DNA of 64,000 nucleotides from Crystallibacter sulfonylureivorans_A (lineage in GTDB: Bacteria > Actinomycetota > Actinomycetes > Actinomycetales > Micrococcaceae), in the NCBI RefSeq assembly GCF_047607445.1, contig NZ_JBLKRT010000027.1, forward strand, positions 1 through 64,000. The letters run 5' to 3'. How positions within the stretch are numbered: position 1 is the first letter of the stretch; the number at the start of each line of letters is the position of its first letter. Shown here piece after piece: positions 33,010 through 41,766 of this stretch. Under the pieces are notes generated by a model, which saw nothing but the letters and a program-made list of their open reading frames with translations, had not been told where the DNA came from and ran no database searches. A program made the position numbers and the translations under genes.

Positions 33010-33040
33010 TAGTCTAGGTACGTTACCGACCGACCGTTCA
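33010..33040 (+). promoter_or_regulatory. -10 box and PaaR-type operator before paaZ
   Basis: A TAGTCT -10 box (33010-33015) precedes TTACCGACCGACCGTTC (33023-33039), the exact inverse of the 17-base motif before paaJ. The motif covers the likely transcription start. No good -35 box is seen 17 bases upstream. Confidence 0.7.
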
Positions 33041-33108
33041 GTATTTTAAGTTCCCGTCGGACATCCGCGACCAGCGTCCGGCCGAGGGAAGAGAAAGGGC
33101 TGTCAACG

Positions 33109-35178
33109 ATGACCTCTACCGCCGTTGATGTCGAGATTGTTCCCAGCTATATCCAAGATGCATGGTGGACGCCTGCGGGCAATGTTTCCGGAACCGAGGT
33201 CCGCGATGCCAGCACCGGCGATGTGCTGGCGCGGGTCAGCACCGACGGACTGGACCTGGCCGCCGCCGTCGAACACGGCCGCAGCGTCGGCCAGGCCTCG
33301 CTGGGGAAGCTCACGTTCCACCAGCGCGCGCTCAAGCTCAAGGAGTTGGCACAGTACCTGAACGCCCGGCGTGAGGTGCTGTATGAGGTCTCGCACCGCA
33401 CCGGTGCCACCAAGATCGACAACATGATCGACATCGATGGCGGGATCGGCGTGCTGTTCACCTTCGGTTCCAAGGGCCGCCGTGAACTGCCGAACTCGCA
33501 GATCGTGGTGGATGGACCGGCCGAGGTCCTGGCCAAGGACGGCTCCTTCATGGGCCAGCACATCTACACCCGCATTCCGGGTGTGGCCGTGCAGATCAAC
33601 GCCTTCAACTTCCCGGTGTGGGGCATGCTGGAGAAGTTCGCCCCGGCCTTCATCGCGGGTGTCCCGACGATCGTCAAGCCGGCCACGCCCACTGGCTACG
33701 TCGCCGCCGCCGCGGTGAAATTGATCATCGAATCGAACATCCTGCCGGCCGGCTCGCTCCAACTGATTTCCGGTTCTGCGCGCGACCTGCTGGATCACCT
33801 GGACTACCGCGATGCGGTGGCTTTCACCGGGTCCGCCTCCACCGCAAACCTGCTGAAGTCCCACCCGAACGTGGCCCAGGGTGGCATCCGCTTCACCGCC
33901 GAAGCGGATTCGCTCAACGCGGCGATCCTCGGCCCGGATGCGGTGCCGGGAACACCGGAGTTCGACGCGTACATCAAGTCGCTGGTCACCGAAATGACCG
34001 CCAAGGCCGGCCAGAAATGCACCTCCATCCGCCGCGCCATCGTTCCCCATGACCGCGTCCAGGACGTCGCCGAGGCCGTCCGGGCCCGGATCGAGCAGCG
34101 TGTGGTCGTCGGAGACCCGCGGGCCGAGGGCGTGACCATGGGCGCGCTGGCCTCGCTGGAGCAGCTCAACGACGTCCGCGCCGCGGTCCAGGCCATGGTC
34201 GACGCCGGCGGCGAACTGGCCTACGGGACGCTCGACGCGCCGCAGGTTACCCGCGCCGACGGGACCGTGGGGGACTCGGAAGGGGCCTTCATGGCTCCGG
34301 TGCTGTTGACGTGGGCGGACGCGGAAGCGGAGGCCGTGCACTCGCTCGAAGCCTTCGGGCCGGTCTCTTCCGTAATCGGTTATCAGGATCTCGACGACGC
34401 CGTGCGGCTGGCCGCCAAGGGCGCGGGATCGCTGGTGGCAACCGTGGCGACGAACGACCCGGAAGCCGCGCGCGTGCTGGTGGCCGGAATCGCCGCGCAT
34501 CACGGCCGCGTGCTGGTGCTCAACCGCGAGGACGCCAAAACGTCCACCGGACACGGGTCACCGGTCCCGCACCTGATTCACGGCGGCCCGGGCCGCGCCG
34601 GCGGAGGCGAGGAGCTGGGCGGCATCCGCTCCGTACTGCACCACATGCAGCGCACCGCCATCCAAGGATCGCCGAACATGCTCACGGCGGTCACCGGGGT
34701 GTGGCATACCGGCGCCGACCAGAACTTCGACGACGTCCACCCGTTCCGGAAGAACCTGGCCGAGCTGAAGATCGGCGATGCCTTGCGCTCTGAACTGCGC
34801 CAGGTCACGTTGGAGGACATCACGGCGTTCGCCAACGAAACCGGCGACACGTTCTACGCGCACACCAACCAGGAAGCCGCGGCCGCCAATCCGTTCTTCC
34901 CCGGCATCGTGGCGCATGGCTACCTGCTGCTCGCCTGGGGCGCCGGTCTGTTCGTGGAGCCCGCGCCGGGCCCGGTGCTGGCGAACTACGGCCTGGAGAA
35001 CCTGCGCTTCATCACCCCGGTGGCCGCCGGAGATTCGATCCGCGTGACGCTCACCGCCAAGCGGATCACGCCGCGTGAAACGGACGAGTACGGCGAAGTC
35101 GCCTGGGACGCGGTGCTGACCAACCAGAACGACGAGATCGTCGCGACCTACGACGTGCTCACGCTGGTGGAGAAGTAG
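33109..35178 (+). CDS. paaZ: Oxepin-CoA ring-opening enzyme: hydratase plus aldehyde dehydrogenase
   Basis: Bifunctional enzyme that opens oxepin-CoA and oxidises the resulting semialdehyde. The 689 residues comprise an N-terminal aldehyde dehydrogenase domain (about 1-530) with the catalytic cysteine near residue 304 in AGQKCTSIRR and the NAD region GSASTANLLKSHP. A C-terminal MaoC-type hotdog hydratase follows (about 550-689) with FANETGDTFYAHTNQEAAA and GIVAHGYLLLAWGAGLF. Length and domain order equal E. coli PaaZ. The 3' end overlaps the converging membrane-protein gene by 20 bases. Confidence 0.93.
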   Translation: MTSTAVDVEIVPSYIQDAWWTPAGNVSGTEVRDASTGDVLARVSTDGLDLAAAVEHGRSVGQASLGKLTFHQRALKLKELAQYLNARREVLYEVSHRTGATKIDNMIDIDGGIGVLFTFGSKGRRELPNSQIVVDGPAEVLAKDGSFMGQHIYTRIPGVAVQINAFNFPVWGMLEKFAPAFIAGVPTIVKPATPTGYVAAAAVKLIIESNILPAGSLQLISGSARDLLDHLDYRDAVAFTGSASTANLLKSHPNVAQGGIRFTAEADSLNAAILGPDAVPGTPEFDAYIKSLVTEMTAKAGQKCTSIRRAIVPHDRVQDVAEAVRARIEQRVVVGDPRAEGVTMGALASLEQLNDVRAAVQAMVDAGGELAYGTLDAPQVTRADGTVGDSEGAFMAPVLLTWADAEAEAVHSLEAFGPVSSVIGYQDLDDAVRLAAKGAGSLVATVATNDPEAARVLVAGIAAHHGRVLVLNREDAKTSTGHGSPVPHLIHGGPGRAGGGEELGGIRSVLHHMQRTAIQGSPNMLTAVTGVWHTGADQNFDDVHPFRKNLAELKIGDALRSELRQVTLEDITAFANETGDTFYAHTNQEAAAANPFFPGIVAHGYLLLAWGAGLFVEPAPGPVLANYGLENLRFITPVAAGDSIRVTLTAKRITPRETDEYGEVAWDAVLTNQNDEIVATYDVLTLVEK

Positions 35179-35890
35179 CCGGAGCCCCACCTGCCGCGTC
35201 CCCGGCGGCTTCGGCCCCGGGGACCGGCGGGTAGTAGACCGCCGTGTGCCAGCGCCAAAAGGCGATCAGCACCAGCAGCACCGTCGCCCCGTTCAGCAAC
35301 TGGGAAGTCGGCGGACTGGGAAACACCAGCGACGTGGCCAGCTGCACCACGGCGAAAGCCAGCCACAGCCACCACGCCTCATAGATGCGGTGGGCCAAGC
35401 CCAAGTACACCACCGTGACCACTGCCCCGTAGAACGCCTGCAGCACCAGTACGGTCAGCAAGCCGCCTTCCAGTGGAAATCCCGCCTGGACGTCGCTGGC
35501 CATGAACAACAAGGTGGCAGCGGCGAAGGCCAGCAGGGCCACGCCCCAATCGCGGCCGGTCGCCCGGCGGACCTGCACCGCGGGCAATGCGGCGCCGTCG
35601 GGGGAGAGGGCCACTGCCGCGGTGCGCCAGCGCCAGGCACCGTAGCAGGGCAGCAACAGCGCCACGACGACGGAGGCGTTGATGAAGAACGCGGCTCCGC
35701 CGTCGAAATTCGGGATGACCAGCAGCAGGAAGACCATCGCTTGCTGGACCAGCAGCACCGGCCAGGCCCAGCGCGTGCGGAGCCCGAACAGGAAGACGGC
35801 GAGCAGTCCGACCAATGCCTGCAGATGGCCCACGGAGACCAGCGCGCCGGCAGAACCGTCCGGGACCTTCAGCGCCATGATCCAGTCCAT
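35159..35890 (-). CDS. Seven-helix membrane protein, PnuC-like
   Basis: 243 residues with about seven hydrophobic helices. Aromatic motifs at helix ends, CYGAWRWRTA (about residue 82) and IAFWRWHTAVYY (about 210), together with YEAWWLWLAFAVVQ, resemble the PnuC family of nicotinamide riboside transporters. It is related to the next gene upstream (shared YG-W-W motif and spacing), so the two are probably diverged duplicates. The last 20 bases overlap the paaZ end on the other strand. A transport role, possibly for a vitamin or an aromatic compound, is only an inference. Confidence 0.6.
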   Translation of the reverse strand: MDWIMALKVPDGSAGALVSVGHLQALVGLLAVFLFGLRTRWAWPVLLVQQAMVFLLLVIPNFDGGAAFFINASVVVALLLPCYGAWRWRTAAVALSPDGAALPAVQVRRATGRDWGVALLAFAAATLLFMASDVQAGFPLEGGLLTVLVLQAFYGAVVTVVYLGLAHRIYEAWWLWLAFAVVQLATSLVFPSPPTSQLLNGATVLLVLIAFWRWHTAVYYPPVPGAEAAGDAAGGAPATSPPA

Positions 35891-35913
35891 GCTGCCGGCC
35901 TCCGCGTGGCGGC

Positions 35914-36579
35914 TTACGCGGTCCGGCCCGGGGCGCCGGTGCCGGGTGTGGCGGGACGGCGGGGGTGTGCTGGCGCCTGCCGATGTTTGCTCCGCACCGG
36001 CCGCCGCATCGCGTGCTGCCAGGTCAGGTAACCGAAGACCTGGAGTGCTGCAGCGACCGCGCTATACACCGGGAACCAGACCGGTGCGTTCTGGAGGGTG
36101 GAGAGGAACATGGTGGCCAGCGAGAGCGACACGCCCAGCCACCAGGACTGAATGATCCCGTGTGCGAAGCCCAGGTACATCACCGCCGGAAGGGCGGCCA
36201 GCAGTGCATTGAACAGATACAGCGGGCCGATCTCCGCCACCGGCGTCACGCCGGCGAACGCGTTCAGGAGATACAACAGCAGCAAGAGGCCGGCGCCGAC
36301 TCCCCACTCACGGCCGTGCGCCGTCCGGAGCGGCACATGGACGCCTTCGCGCCGGTACTGGGTCCATTTCCAGAGGCCGTAGAGGGCGGCAGCCATCACG
36401 AAGATCGTGCTGGTGTTCAAGCGTCCGTTGGGGATGCCCGTCGCCAAGAGGACGGCGGTGGTGGCCACCGGCAGCAGCCACGCCCAGAACACCCGGTAGG
36501 AGAACAAGACAATGGCCGCAATTGTGAGCGCCATGTTCAGTGCCGGCACCCACCAGGACACCCCATCCATATCGATCAC
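35914..36579 (-). CDS. Second PnuC-like multi-helix membrane protein
   Basis: 221 residues with about seven helices; motif LYGLWKWTQYRREG near residue 65 parallels YGAWRWR of the downstream neighbour, and QSWWLGVSLSLATMFLS parallels its EAWWLWLAF segment. The C-terminal 30 residues are basic and Pro-rich. It lies 23 bases upstream of the paralogue on the same strand, implying an operon. Both sit inside the phenylacetate gene region between paaZ and paaR, where no recognised phenylacetate permease is present. Confidence 0.6.
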   Translation of the reverse strand: MIDMDGVSWWVPALNMALTIAAIVLFSYRVFWAWLLPVATTAVLLATGIPNGRLNTSTIFVMAAALYGLWKWTQYRREGVHVPLRTAHGREWGVGAGLLLLLYLLNAFAGVTPVAEIGPLYLFNALLAALPAVMYLGFAHGIIQSWWLGVSLSLATMFLSTLQNAPVWFPVYSAVAAALQVFGYLTWQHAMRRPVRSKHRQAPAHPRRPATPGTGAPGRTA

Positions 36580-36715
36580 GTCCCCATAACGCCGACTGGT
36601 TGACGCCAGCCTAGCAGGCGCGGAGCGGGAATTCAGCAGGCATTTCTGGTCCGATTAAACGGGTCCTAAACGGTCCGGCCGGACCAGTCGTCACGAGGGG
36701 ACGGAGGGGCGTGGG

Positions 36716-37345
36716 TCAGGCGATCACGCGGGCCGCGGCGGGCAGATGGAGGCCATCGAACACCATGGCGATCAGGTCGTCGGCGAGCTTCTGCGGCGAC
36801 AGCGGACCGCCCGGTTTGTACCATTCGACGATGGAGTTGATGGTGCCGAAGAGCAGCCGCGCAGTGATCCGCGGGTCGATGTCTCCGCGGAGCGACCCTT
36901 CCGTTCGGGCCGCGTCCACCAATTCGGCGACGGTATGGTCGAACGTGCGTCGGCGCTCCAACGCGTCACGTTCGATCTCGGTGTTGCCGCGCAGGCGCAG
37001 CAGAAGGGTCACATAGGGGAGTTTGTCGCAGAGGACCTGAACGGTGCCGCGCAGCACGTACTCCAAGCGGGCATCGGCCCGGCCGGTGGAAGCCGACGGG
37101 TTTTCCAGCACGGCTTCCAAGCTGCCCAACGCTTCTTCCAGGGCCAACCGCAGGAGGTCGCCCTTGGACGGAACGTGGTGATAGATGGCGCTCTTGGAGA
37201 TCCCCAGGTTCTCGGCGAGGATGCCCATCGACGTGGCCTCGTAGCCGTGCTTGTTGAAGACGCCGACGGCGACGTTCAGCACCGACTGCTGGTCGTAGCC
37301 CGGGCGGCCGCGGCGAACTGTCTCCTGGGCCTTTGTCTTCACCAT
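36716..37345 (-). CDS. paaR: TetR-family regulator, probable PaaR
   Basis: 209 residues. The N-terminal helix-turn-helix spans about 20-65 (VLNVAVGVFNKHGYEATSMG, then ILAENLGISKSAIYHHVPSK); the C-terminal ligand domain fits TetR proteins that control phenylacetate genes in actinobacteria, where the effector is phenylacetyl-CoA. An operator-like site, CGACC-GTTA-GGTCG plus GTAAT (37361-37379), stands just upstream, and related motifs precede three paa units, supporting autoregulation and control of the pathway. It is transcribed after paaK but separated from it by a terminator. Confidence 0.8.
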   Translation of the reverse strand: MVKTKAQETVRRGRPGYDQQSVLNVAVGVFNKHGYEATSMGILAENLGISKSAIYHHVPSKGDLLRLALEEALGSLEAVLENPSASTGRADARLEYVLRGTVQVLCDKLPYVTLLLRLRGNTEIERDALERRRTFDHTVAELVDAARTEGSLRGDIDPRITARLLFGTINSIVEWYKPGGPLSPQKLADDLIAMVFDGLHLPAAARVIA

Positions 37346-37360
37346 TGTTCTATTCTCCCA

Positions 37361-37379
37361 CGACCGTTAGGTCGGTAAT
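37361..37379 (-). promoter_or_regulatory. Operator upstream of the TetR gene
   Basis: CGACC (37361-37365) and GGTCG (37370-37374) are inverted around GTTA, and the motif continues as GTAAT to 37379, giving the GGTCGGTAAT half-site found before paaJ, paaZ and paaA. A GAGAAT -10-like box (minus strand, 37352-37357) lies between it and the ATG. Confidence 0.65.
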
Positions 37380-37389
37380 GCGTGCGGCA

Positions 37390-37412
37390 GGTGCCCGGCC
37401 AAGCCGGGCACC
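37390..37412 (-). terminator. Hairpin between paaK and paaR
   Basis: GGTGCCCGGC (37390-37399) pairs perfectly with GCCGGGCACC (37403-37412) over a 3-base loop. It would end the paaI-paaK transcript before paaR. Confidence 0.75.
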
Positions 37413-37449
37413 CGCCGTCGCGCGTCGGTTAAGAGGTTGCCGGGACCGG

Positions 37450-38787
37450 TCAGTCGTTGTCGCGCAGGTCGTAGACCCGGCGCAGCTTTCCGCTGGAACG
37501 GGCCAGGGTGCCGGGGTCGGCGACCACGATCTTGCAGCTGGAGCCCACGTGGATTTTGATTTGCCGTTGCAGCTCGCGGGACGCTTCGACGGCCATCGCA
37601 GCGGTGCAGTCCTCGCGGCGCTCAATCTTGACGGTCAGCTCGTCCATCCGGTTGGGCCGGGTGATCTCCAGCTGGAAGTGCGGGCTCAGGCCGGGGATGC
37701 GCAGGGCGATCTCTTCGATCTGGGTGGGGAAGAGGTTCACTCCGCGCAGGATGATCATGTCATCCGAACGGCCGGTGATCCGGCCGATCCGGCGCATGTT
37801 CGGGCGGCCGGTGCCGGGCAGCAGCCGGGTGAGGTCGTGCGTGCGGTAGCGGATCACCGGCATGGCTTCCTTGGTCAGCGAGGTGAACACCAGCTCGCCG
37901 GCCTGGCCATCGTCCAGCACCGCGTCGGTCAGCGGGTCGATGATCTCCGGGCGGAAGTGGTCCTCCCAGATGGTGGAGCCGTCCTTGTAGTCCACGCATT
38001 CACCGGCCACGCCGGGGCCCATGACCTCGGACAGCCCGTAGATGTCGCAGGCGTCGATGTCCAGCTTGTTCTCCAGCTCGTGGCGCATCTCGTCGGTCCA
38101 CGGTTCGGCGCCGAGCACGGCGACTTTCAGGGACGTCTTGGCCGGGTCGAGTCCGGCGCGCTCCATCGCGTCCACGATGGTCAGCAGGTAGGTGGGGGTG
38201 CAGAGGATGGCGTCCGGTTCGAAGTCCTGGATCAGCTGGATCTGCTTCTCTGTCTGGCCGCCCGACATGGGGATCACCGTGCAGCCGAGCTTCTCCGCAC
38301 CGTAGTGGGCGCCGAGTCCGCCGGTGAACAGGCCGTAGCCGTAGGCGTTGTGGACCTTCCAGCCCTTCTTCACGCCGGAGGCGCGGATGGAGCGGGCGAA
38401 CAGCGTCTCCCAGTTCTGGATGTCCTTGCGGGTGTAACCGACGACGGTGGCGCGGCCGGTGGTGCCGGACGACGCGTGGATGCGCGCCACTTCCTGCTGC
38501 GGCACGGCGAACATGCCAAACGGGTAGGCCTGGCGCAGGTCTTCCTTGTCCGTGTACGGGAACTTGGCCAGGTCAGACAGTTCCTTGAGGTCTTCGGGCC
38601 GCACGCCGGCGTCGTCGAACTTCTTCTTGTACATCGGCACCCGCTCGTAGGCGTAGGCGACGGTGTGCTGCAGGCGCTGCAGCTGCAGGGCTTCCAGTTC
38701 GTCCCGGCTCATCAGCTCCTCGGGGTCGAGGGTGTCCTCGGCGGCGGGAGTGGTCTTGCGGGCTTTGGTGCCGGTGGTGGCGGTCAT
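37450..38787 (-). CDS. paaK: Phenylacetate-CoA ligase
   Basis: Activates phenylacetate with ATP and CoA, the first step of the pathway. AMP-binding signatures: P-loop ASSGTTGRATVVGYT, YGLSEVMGPGVAGEC, YRTHDLTRLLPGT, and ITGRSDDMIILRGVN. The 445-residue length equals PaaK. ATG 38787 is used because the domain starts about 30 residues later and a GAAGGA ribosome site lies upstream; a 58-residue upstream extension is low complexity and rejected. It follows paaI by 61 bases. Confidence 0.94.
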   Translation of the reverse strand: MTATTGTKARKTTPAAEDTLDPEELMSRDELEALQLQRLQHTVAYAYERVPMYKKKFDDAGVRPEDLKELSDLAKFPYTDKEDLRQAYPFGMFAVPQQEVARIHASSGTTGRATVVGYTRKDIQNWETLFARSIRASGVKKGWKVHNAYGYGLFTGGLGAHYGAEKLGCTVIPMSGGQTEKQIQLIQDFEPDAILCTPTYLLTIVDAMERAGLDPAKTSLKVAVLGAEPWTDEMRHELENKLDIDACDIYGLSEVMGPGVAGECVDYKDGSTIWEDHFRPEIIDPLTDAVLDDGQAGELVFTSLTKEAMPVIRYRTHDLTRLLPGTGRPNMRRIGRITGRSDDMIILRGVNLFPTQIEEIALRIPGLSPHFQLEITRPNRMDELTVKIERREDCTAAMAVEASRELQRQIKIHVGSSCKIVVADPGTLARSSGKLRRVYDLRDND

Positions 38788-38848
38788 GGAACGGTCCTTC
38801 GATGCGGGTCGGGCTGTAGTGCTCGGCGGGTGGCGGTGGGCGGCGGGG

Positions 38849-39352
38849 TCAGGGCGTGGAGGGCTTGCGTGCAGGGTTGGGCACGGTGCGGGAGCGGCCG
38901 CGGAACTCGAGGAGCACGTCAGCGCCGCCGTGCGGATTCTCCTGCGTGACGGTGATGTCATACAGGCCGCTGCGGCCGGTCTGGTTGACCAGCCGGGCGT
39001 TGGCGGTCAGCAGTCGGCCGGCGAATCCGGGGTTGAGGAAATTCACGTCGACGCCGGAGGCTACCGTGATGGTGCTGCCGTCGCCGTCCGGGTCGTTGCA
39101 CGCCAGCGCGAAGGCCACGTCGGCGAAGGCGAACACCATGCCGCCCTGGGCCATGCCGAAGCCGTTGAGCATTTCCTTGCGGAGGCGCATCTGGATGACG
39201 ACGTCGCCAAACTCCGCCTTCAGGACTTCCACGCCCATCCACTGAGCGGCCTGGTCGTCGACGAAGGCCGGATGCATGGGTCGCTCTCCGGGTCGCAGAA
39301 CGTTACTGTCAGCCGGATTGTCGAGGGAAGTATCGACGTCGATGTCCGTCAT
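38849..39352 (-). CDS. paaI: Phenylacetyl-CoA thioesterase PaaI
   Basis: Hotdog-fold thioesterase thought to release CoA from dead-end aryl-CoA intermediates. The family motif NGFGMAQGGMVFAFADVAFA holds the catalytic Asp/Asn region; GVDVNFLNPGFAGRLLTANA follows. At 167 residues it is slightly longer than E. coli PaaI because of an N-terminal extension of about 25 residues. First gene of the paaI-paaK unit on the minus strand, preceded by a 20-bp palindrome. Confidence 0.88.
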   Translation of the reverse strand: MTDIDVDTSLDNPADSNVLRPGERPMHPAFVDDQAAQWMGVEVLKAEFGDVVIQMRLRKEMLNGFGMAQGGMVFAFADVAFALACNDPDGDGSTITVASGVDVNFLNPGFAGRLLTANARLVNQTGRSGLYDITVTQENPHGGADVLLEFRGRSRTVPNPARKPSTP

Positions 39353-39371
39353 GGAGGCCCCTTGCTTTTAA

Positions 39372-39391
39372 TACCGAATGTTCATTAGGTA
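39372..39391 (-). promoter_or_regulatory. Palindromic operator candidate upstream of paaI
   Basis: TACCGAATG-TT-CATTAGGTA is an inverted repeat with one mismatched pair. It ends in the GGTAAT half-site shared with the operators at paaJ, paaA and paaR, though the centre differs. A TATTAA box on the minus strand overlaps its edge. It probably regulates paaI-paaK. Confidence 0.55.
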
Positions 39392-39499
39392 ATCCTGAAA
39401 TGTGACTCAAGTCAAGACGGGCCCGAGGGCTCGGGCAGCGTAAACCAACGGCATGGGCCGGCGTCGCCCGCTGACACGTGAGACGCCGCCGCGCTGGCG

Positions 39500-41692
39500 C
39501 TAGACCAGTTCGGTGGCACCGATCGCATCGAGGGCGTAAGCGTAATCCCACGCCCGGTCCTTCCAGGCCTCATACCGTCCGGAGGCGCCGCCGTGGCCTG
39601 CCTCCATTTCGGTCTTGAGCACAATCGGATCAGACCCGGTTCCGGTCTCCCGTAGGGCCGCCACCCATTTGGCCGGCTCGACGTAGAGCACCCGTGTGTC
39701 GTTGAAGCTGGTTACTGCAGCGATCTTCGGGTAGGCCGCCGCCCGCACGTTCTCGTACGGGGAGTAGGACTTCATGTAGGCATATACCTCCGGATCGGTG
39801 ATCGGGTTGCCCCACTCCTCCCACTCCAATGCCGAGAGCGGAAGGTCTGGATCCAGGATGGACGTCAGGGCGTCCACGAACGGCACCTGAGCCACGATCG
39901 CCGCGTACTTCTCCGGCGCCAGGTTGGCAATTGCGCCCATGAGCAGGCCGCCGGCCGAACCGCCCATCGCTGCGATCCGGGCCGGGGCCGCCCAACCGGA
40001 GGCGGCCAGCCAGTCGGTGGCGTCCACGAAGTCGGTGAAGGTGTTTTTCTTGCGCAGTTTCTTGCCGTCGTCGTACCAGTGCCGGCCCATCTCGCCGCCG
40101 CCGCGCACGTGGGCCACCACGTAGACCACGCCGCGGTCCAGCAGCGAGAGCCGTGCGGTGTTGAAGGCCGGATCCATGCTGACTTCATAGCTGCCGTAGG
40201 CGTAAACCAGGGCCGGGTTGCTGCCGTCGCGCTGCACCGAGGCCCTGCGGATCACCGAGAGCGGGATGTTGGTACCGTCGGCCGCCGTGGCCCACTCGCG
40301 TTCGGCAATGTAGTCGGCCGGGTCGTAGCCGCCCAACACGGGCGTTTCCTTGCGCAGATGCAGCGTGCCGGTGGCCAGCTCATAGTCGTAAATCCGGGGT
40401 GGGGTCAGGAAGGAGGTGTAGGCCAGCCGGATCACCGGTGCCTCGTAGTCGGAGCCGCCCACGCCGGCTGTAAACAGTTCCTCGTCGAAGCTCGGTTCCG
40501 CCGGGGCTGCCTGGCTGTCGGTTCCCAGACCGGCCAGGGGCAGTACCTGGACACGTTCGATGGTGTCCTTGCGGATCGACAGCACCACGTGCGTGGAGGT
40601 GACGCCTGCGCCGTTGACCCGCACCCGGTCATCGTGTTCCAGCACGGTGTCCCAGTGTTGCGCGCCCAGCGGCTGGGAGAATTCAGTCAGGTCGGCCAGC
40701 GAGACCATCGAGTTCACGGCGTCTTTATTGTGCGTGAGCAGCACTTTCTGCACGCCGTCCAGCAGGAACGGCTCGGCATCGTAGAGCACCCGCTCGCTGC
40801 GCGGGATCAGTGTTTGCAGTCCGGAATCCGGCTCGGCGAAGTCCAGCAGCCGGGTTTCGGAGTATTCGGAGCATCCGATTCCGATCACCAAGTGACGGCG
40901 GTCGGAGGAGAGCTCAAAGCCCAACCACATGGCCGGATCGTCTTCCTGGTAAATCACGACGTCGGAGTCCACCGAGGTGCCGATGGTATGCGCCTTGATT
41001 TGGTACGGGCGCCACGACTCATCCACCACGGTGTAGAACACGCGGCTGCCGTCGGGGTCGAAGGCGAGGGAGTAGAAGACGTTCTCCACGACGTCGTCCA
41101 GCAGTACGCCGGTGTCCAGGTCCTTGATCCGCAGGGTGAAGCGCTCGTCGCCGGCGAAATCCGCGGCGTAGGCGTACAACCTGCCGTCCTTGGTGACGGC
41201 CGAGCCGCCCAGCGAGAAGAACGGCTTGCCGTCCGCTTCCGCATTGCCGTCCAGCAGGATCTGCTCGCCGGGTACCGGCTGGCCGGGTTCAACCTGCGGG
41301 GGAGTCCAGTCTGCTGCGCGATCGCCGGTGTCCGAGGCCCGGACCCGGCACTGGATCCCATACTGTTTGCCCTCTTCCATGCGGCCGTAGTACCACCAGC
41401 CGTCCTTCCGTACCGGGACGGACAAGTCCGTTTCCTGCGTACGGGTCTTGATCTCGTGGAAGATCGCCTCACGCAGCGGCTGCTGATGCGCCGTCACGGC
41501 TTCCGTGTAGGCGTTTTCCGCCTGCAGGTGGGCTACGACGTCCGGATCCTCCTTGTCCCGCAGCCACTCGTAGTTGTCCACGAAGGTGTCGCCGTGGTGG
41601 GAGCGCTCGATGGGAACCTTGCGGGCCACCGGCGGTTCGGGCAGCCGGGCGGGGGAGGAGACGTTGGCTGTTTCGGCGGGGGAGTGCGTCAT
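39500..41692 (-). CDS. ptrB: Oligopeptidase B (prolyl-oligopeptidase family S9A)
   Basis: Cytoplasmic serine peptidase cutting short peptides after basic residues. 730 residues: an N-terminal beta-propeller and a C-terminal alpha/beta hydrolase domain with nucleophile GGSAGGLLMGA, catalytic Asp near FNDTRVLYVEPAKWV and His in AGHGGASGRYE. ATG 41692 is chosen: a TATATT box lies 6 bases upstream and the family begins about 20 residues in; a 48-residue upstream extension is not conserved. It sits between paa units but has no evident link to phenylacetate. Confidence 0.93.
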   Translation of the reverse strand: MTHSPAETANVSSPARLPEPPVARKVPIERSHHGDTFVDNYEWLRDKEDPDVVAHLQAENAYTEAVTAHQQPLREAIFHEIKTRTQETDLSVPVRKDGWWYYGRMEEGKQYGIQCRVRASDTGDRAADWTPPQVEPGQPVPGEQILLDGNAEADGKPFFSLGGSAVTKDGRLYAYAADFAGDERFTLRIKDLDTGVLLDDVVENVFYSLAFDPDGSRVFYTVVDESWRPYQIKAHTIGTSVDSDVVIYQEDDPAMWLGFELSSDRRHLVIGIGCSEYSETRLLDFAEPDSGLQTLIPRSERVLYDAEPFLLDGVQKVLLTHNKDAVNSMVSLADLTEFSQPLGAQHWDTVLEHDDRVRVNGAGVTSTHVVLSIRKDTIERVQVLPLAGLGTDSQAAPAEPSFDEELFTAGVGGSDYEAPVIRLAYTSFLTPPRIYDYELATGTLHLRKETPVLGGYDPADYIAEREWATAADGTNIPLSVIRRASVQRDGSNPALVYAYGSYEVSMDPAFNTARLSLLDRGVVYVVAHVRGGGEMGRHWYDDGKKLRKKNTFTDFVDATDWLAASGWAAPARIAAMGGSAGGLLMGAIANLAPEKYAAIVAQVPFVDALTSILDPDLPLSALEWEEWGNPITDPEVYAYMKSYSPYENVRAAAYPKIAAVTSFNDTRVLYVEPAKWVAALRETGTGSDPIVLKTEMEAGHGGASGRYEAWKDRAWDYAYALDAIGATELV

Positions 41693-41766
41693 GCCACCAA
41701 TATATAGAGCGGGCCGGCCCGGCTGGGCTGGTTTGGCTGAGGGTGGAAGAGCGCAGCCGCCGGGCG

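Noticed and set aside
40079..41707. 542-codon plus-strand frame opposite oligopeptidase B
   Set aside because: Shadow; the minus-strand gene has the complete catalytic triad.
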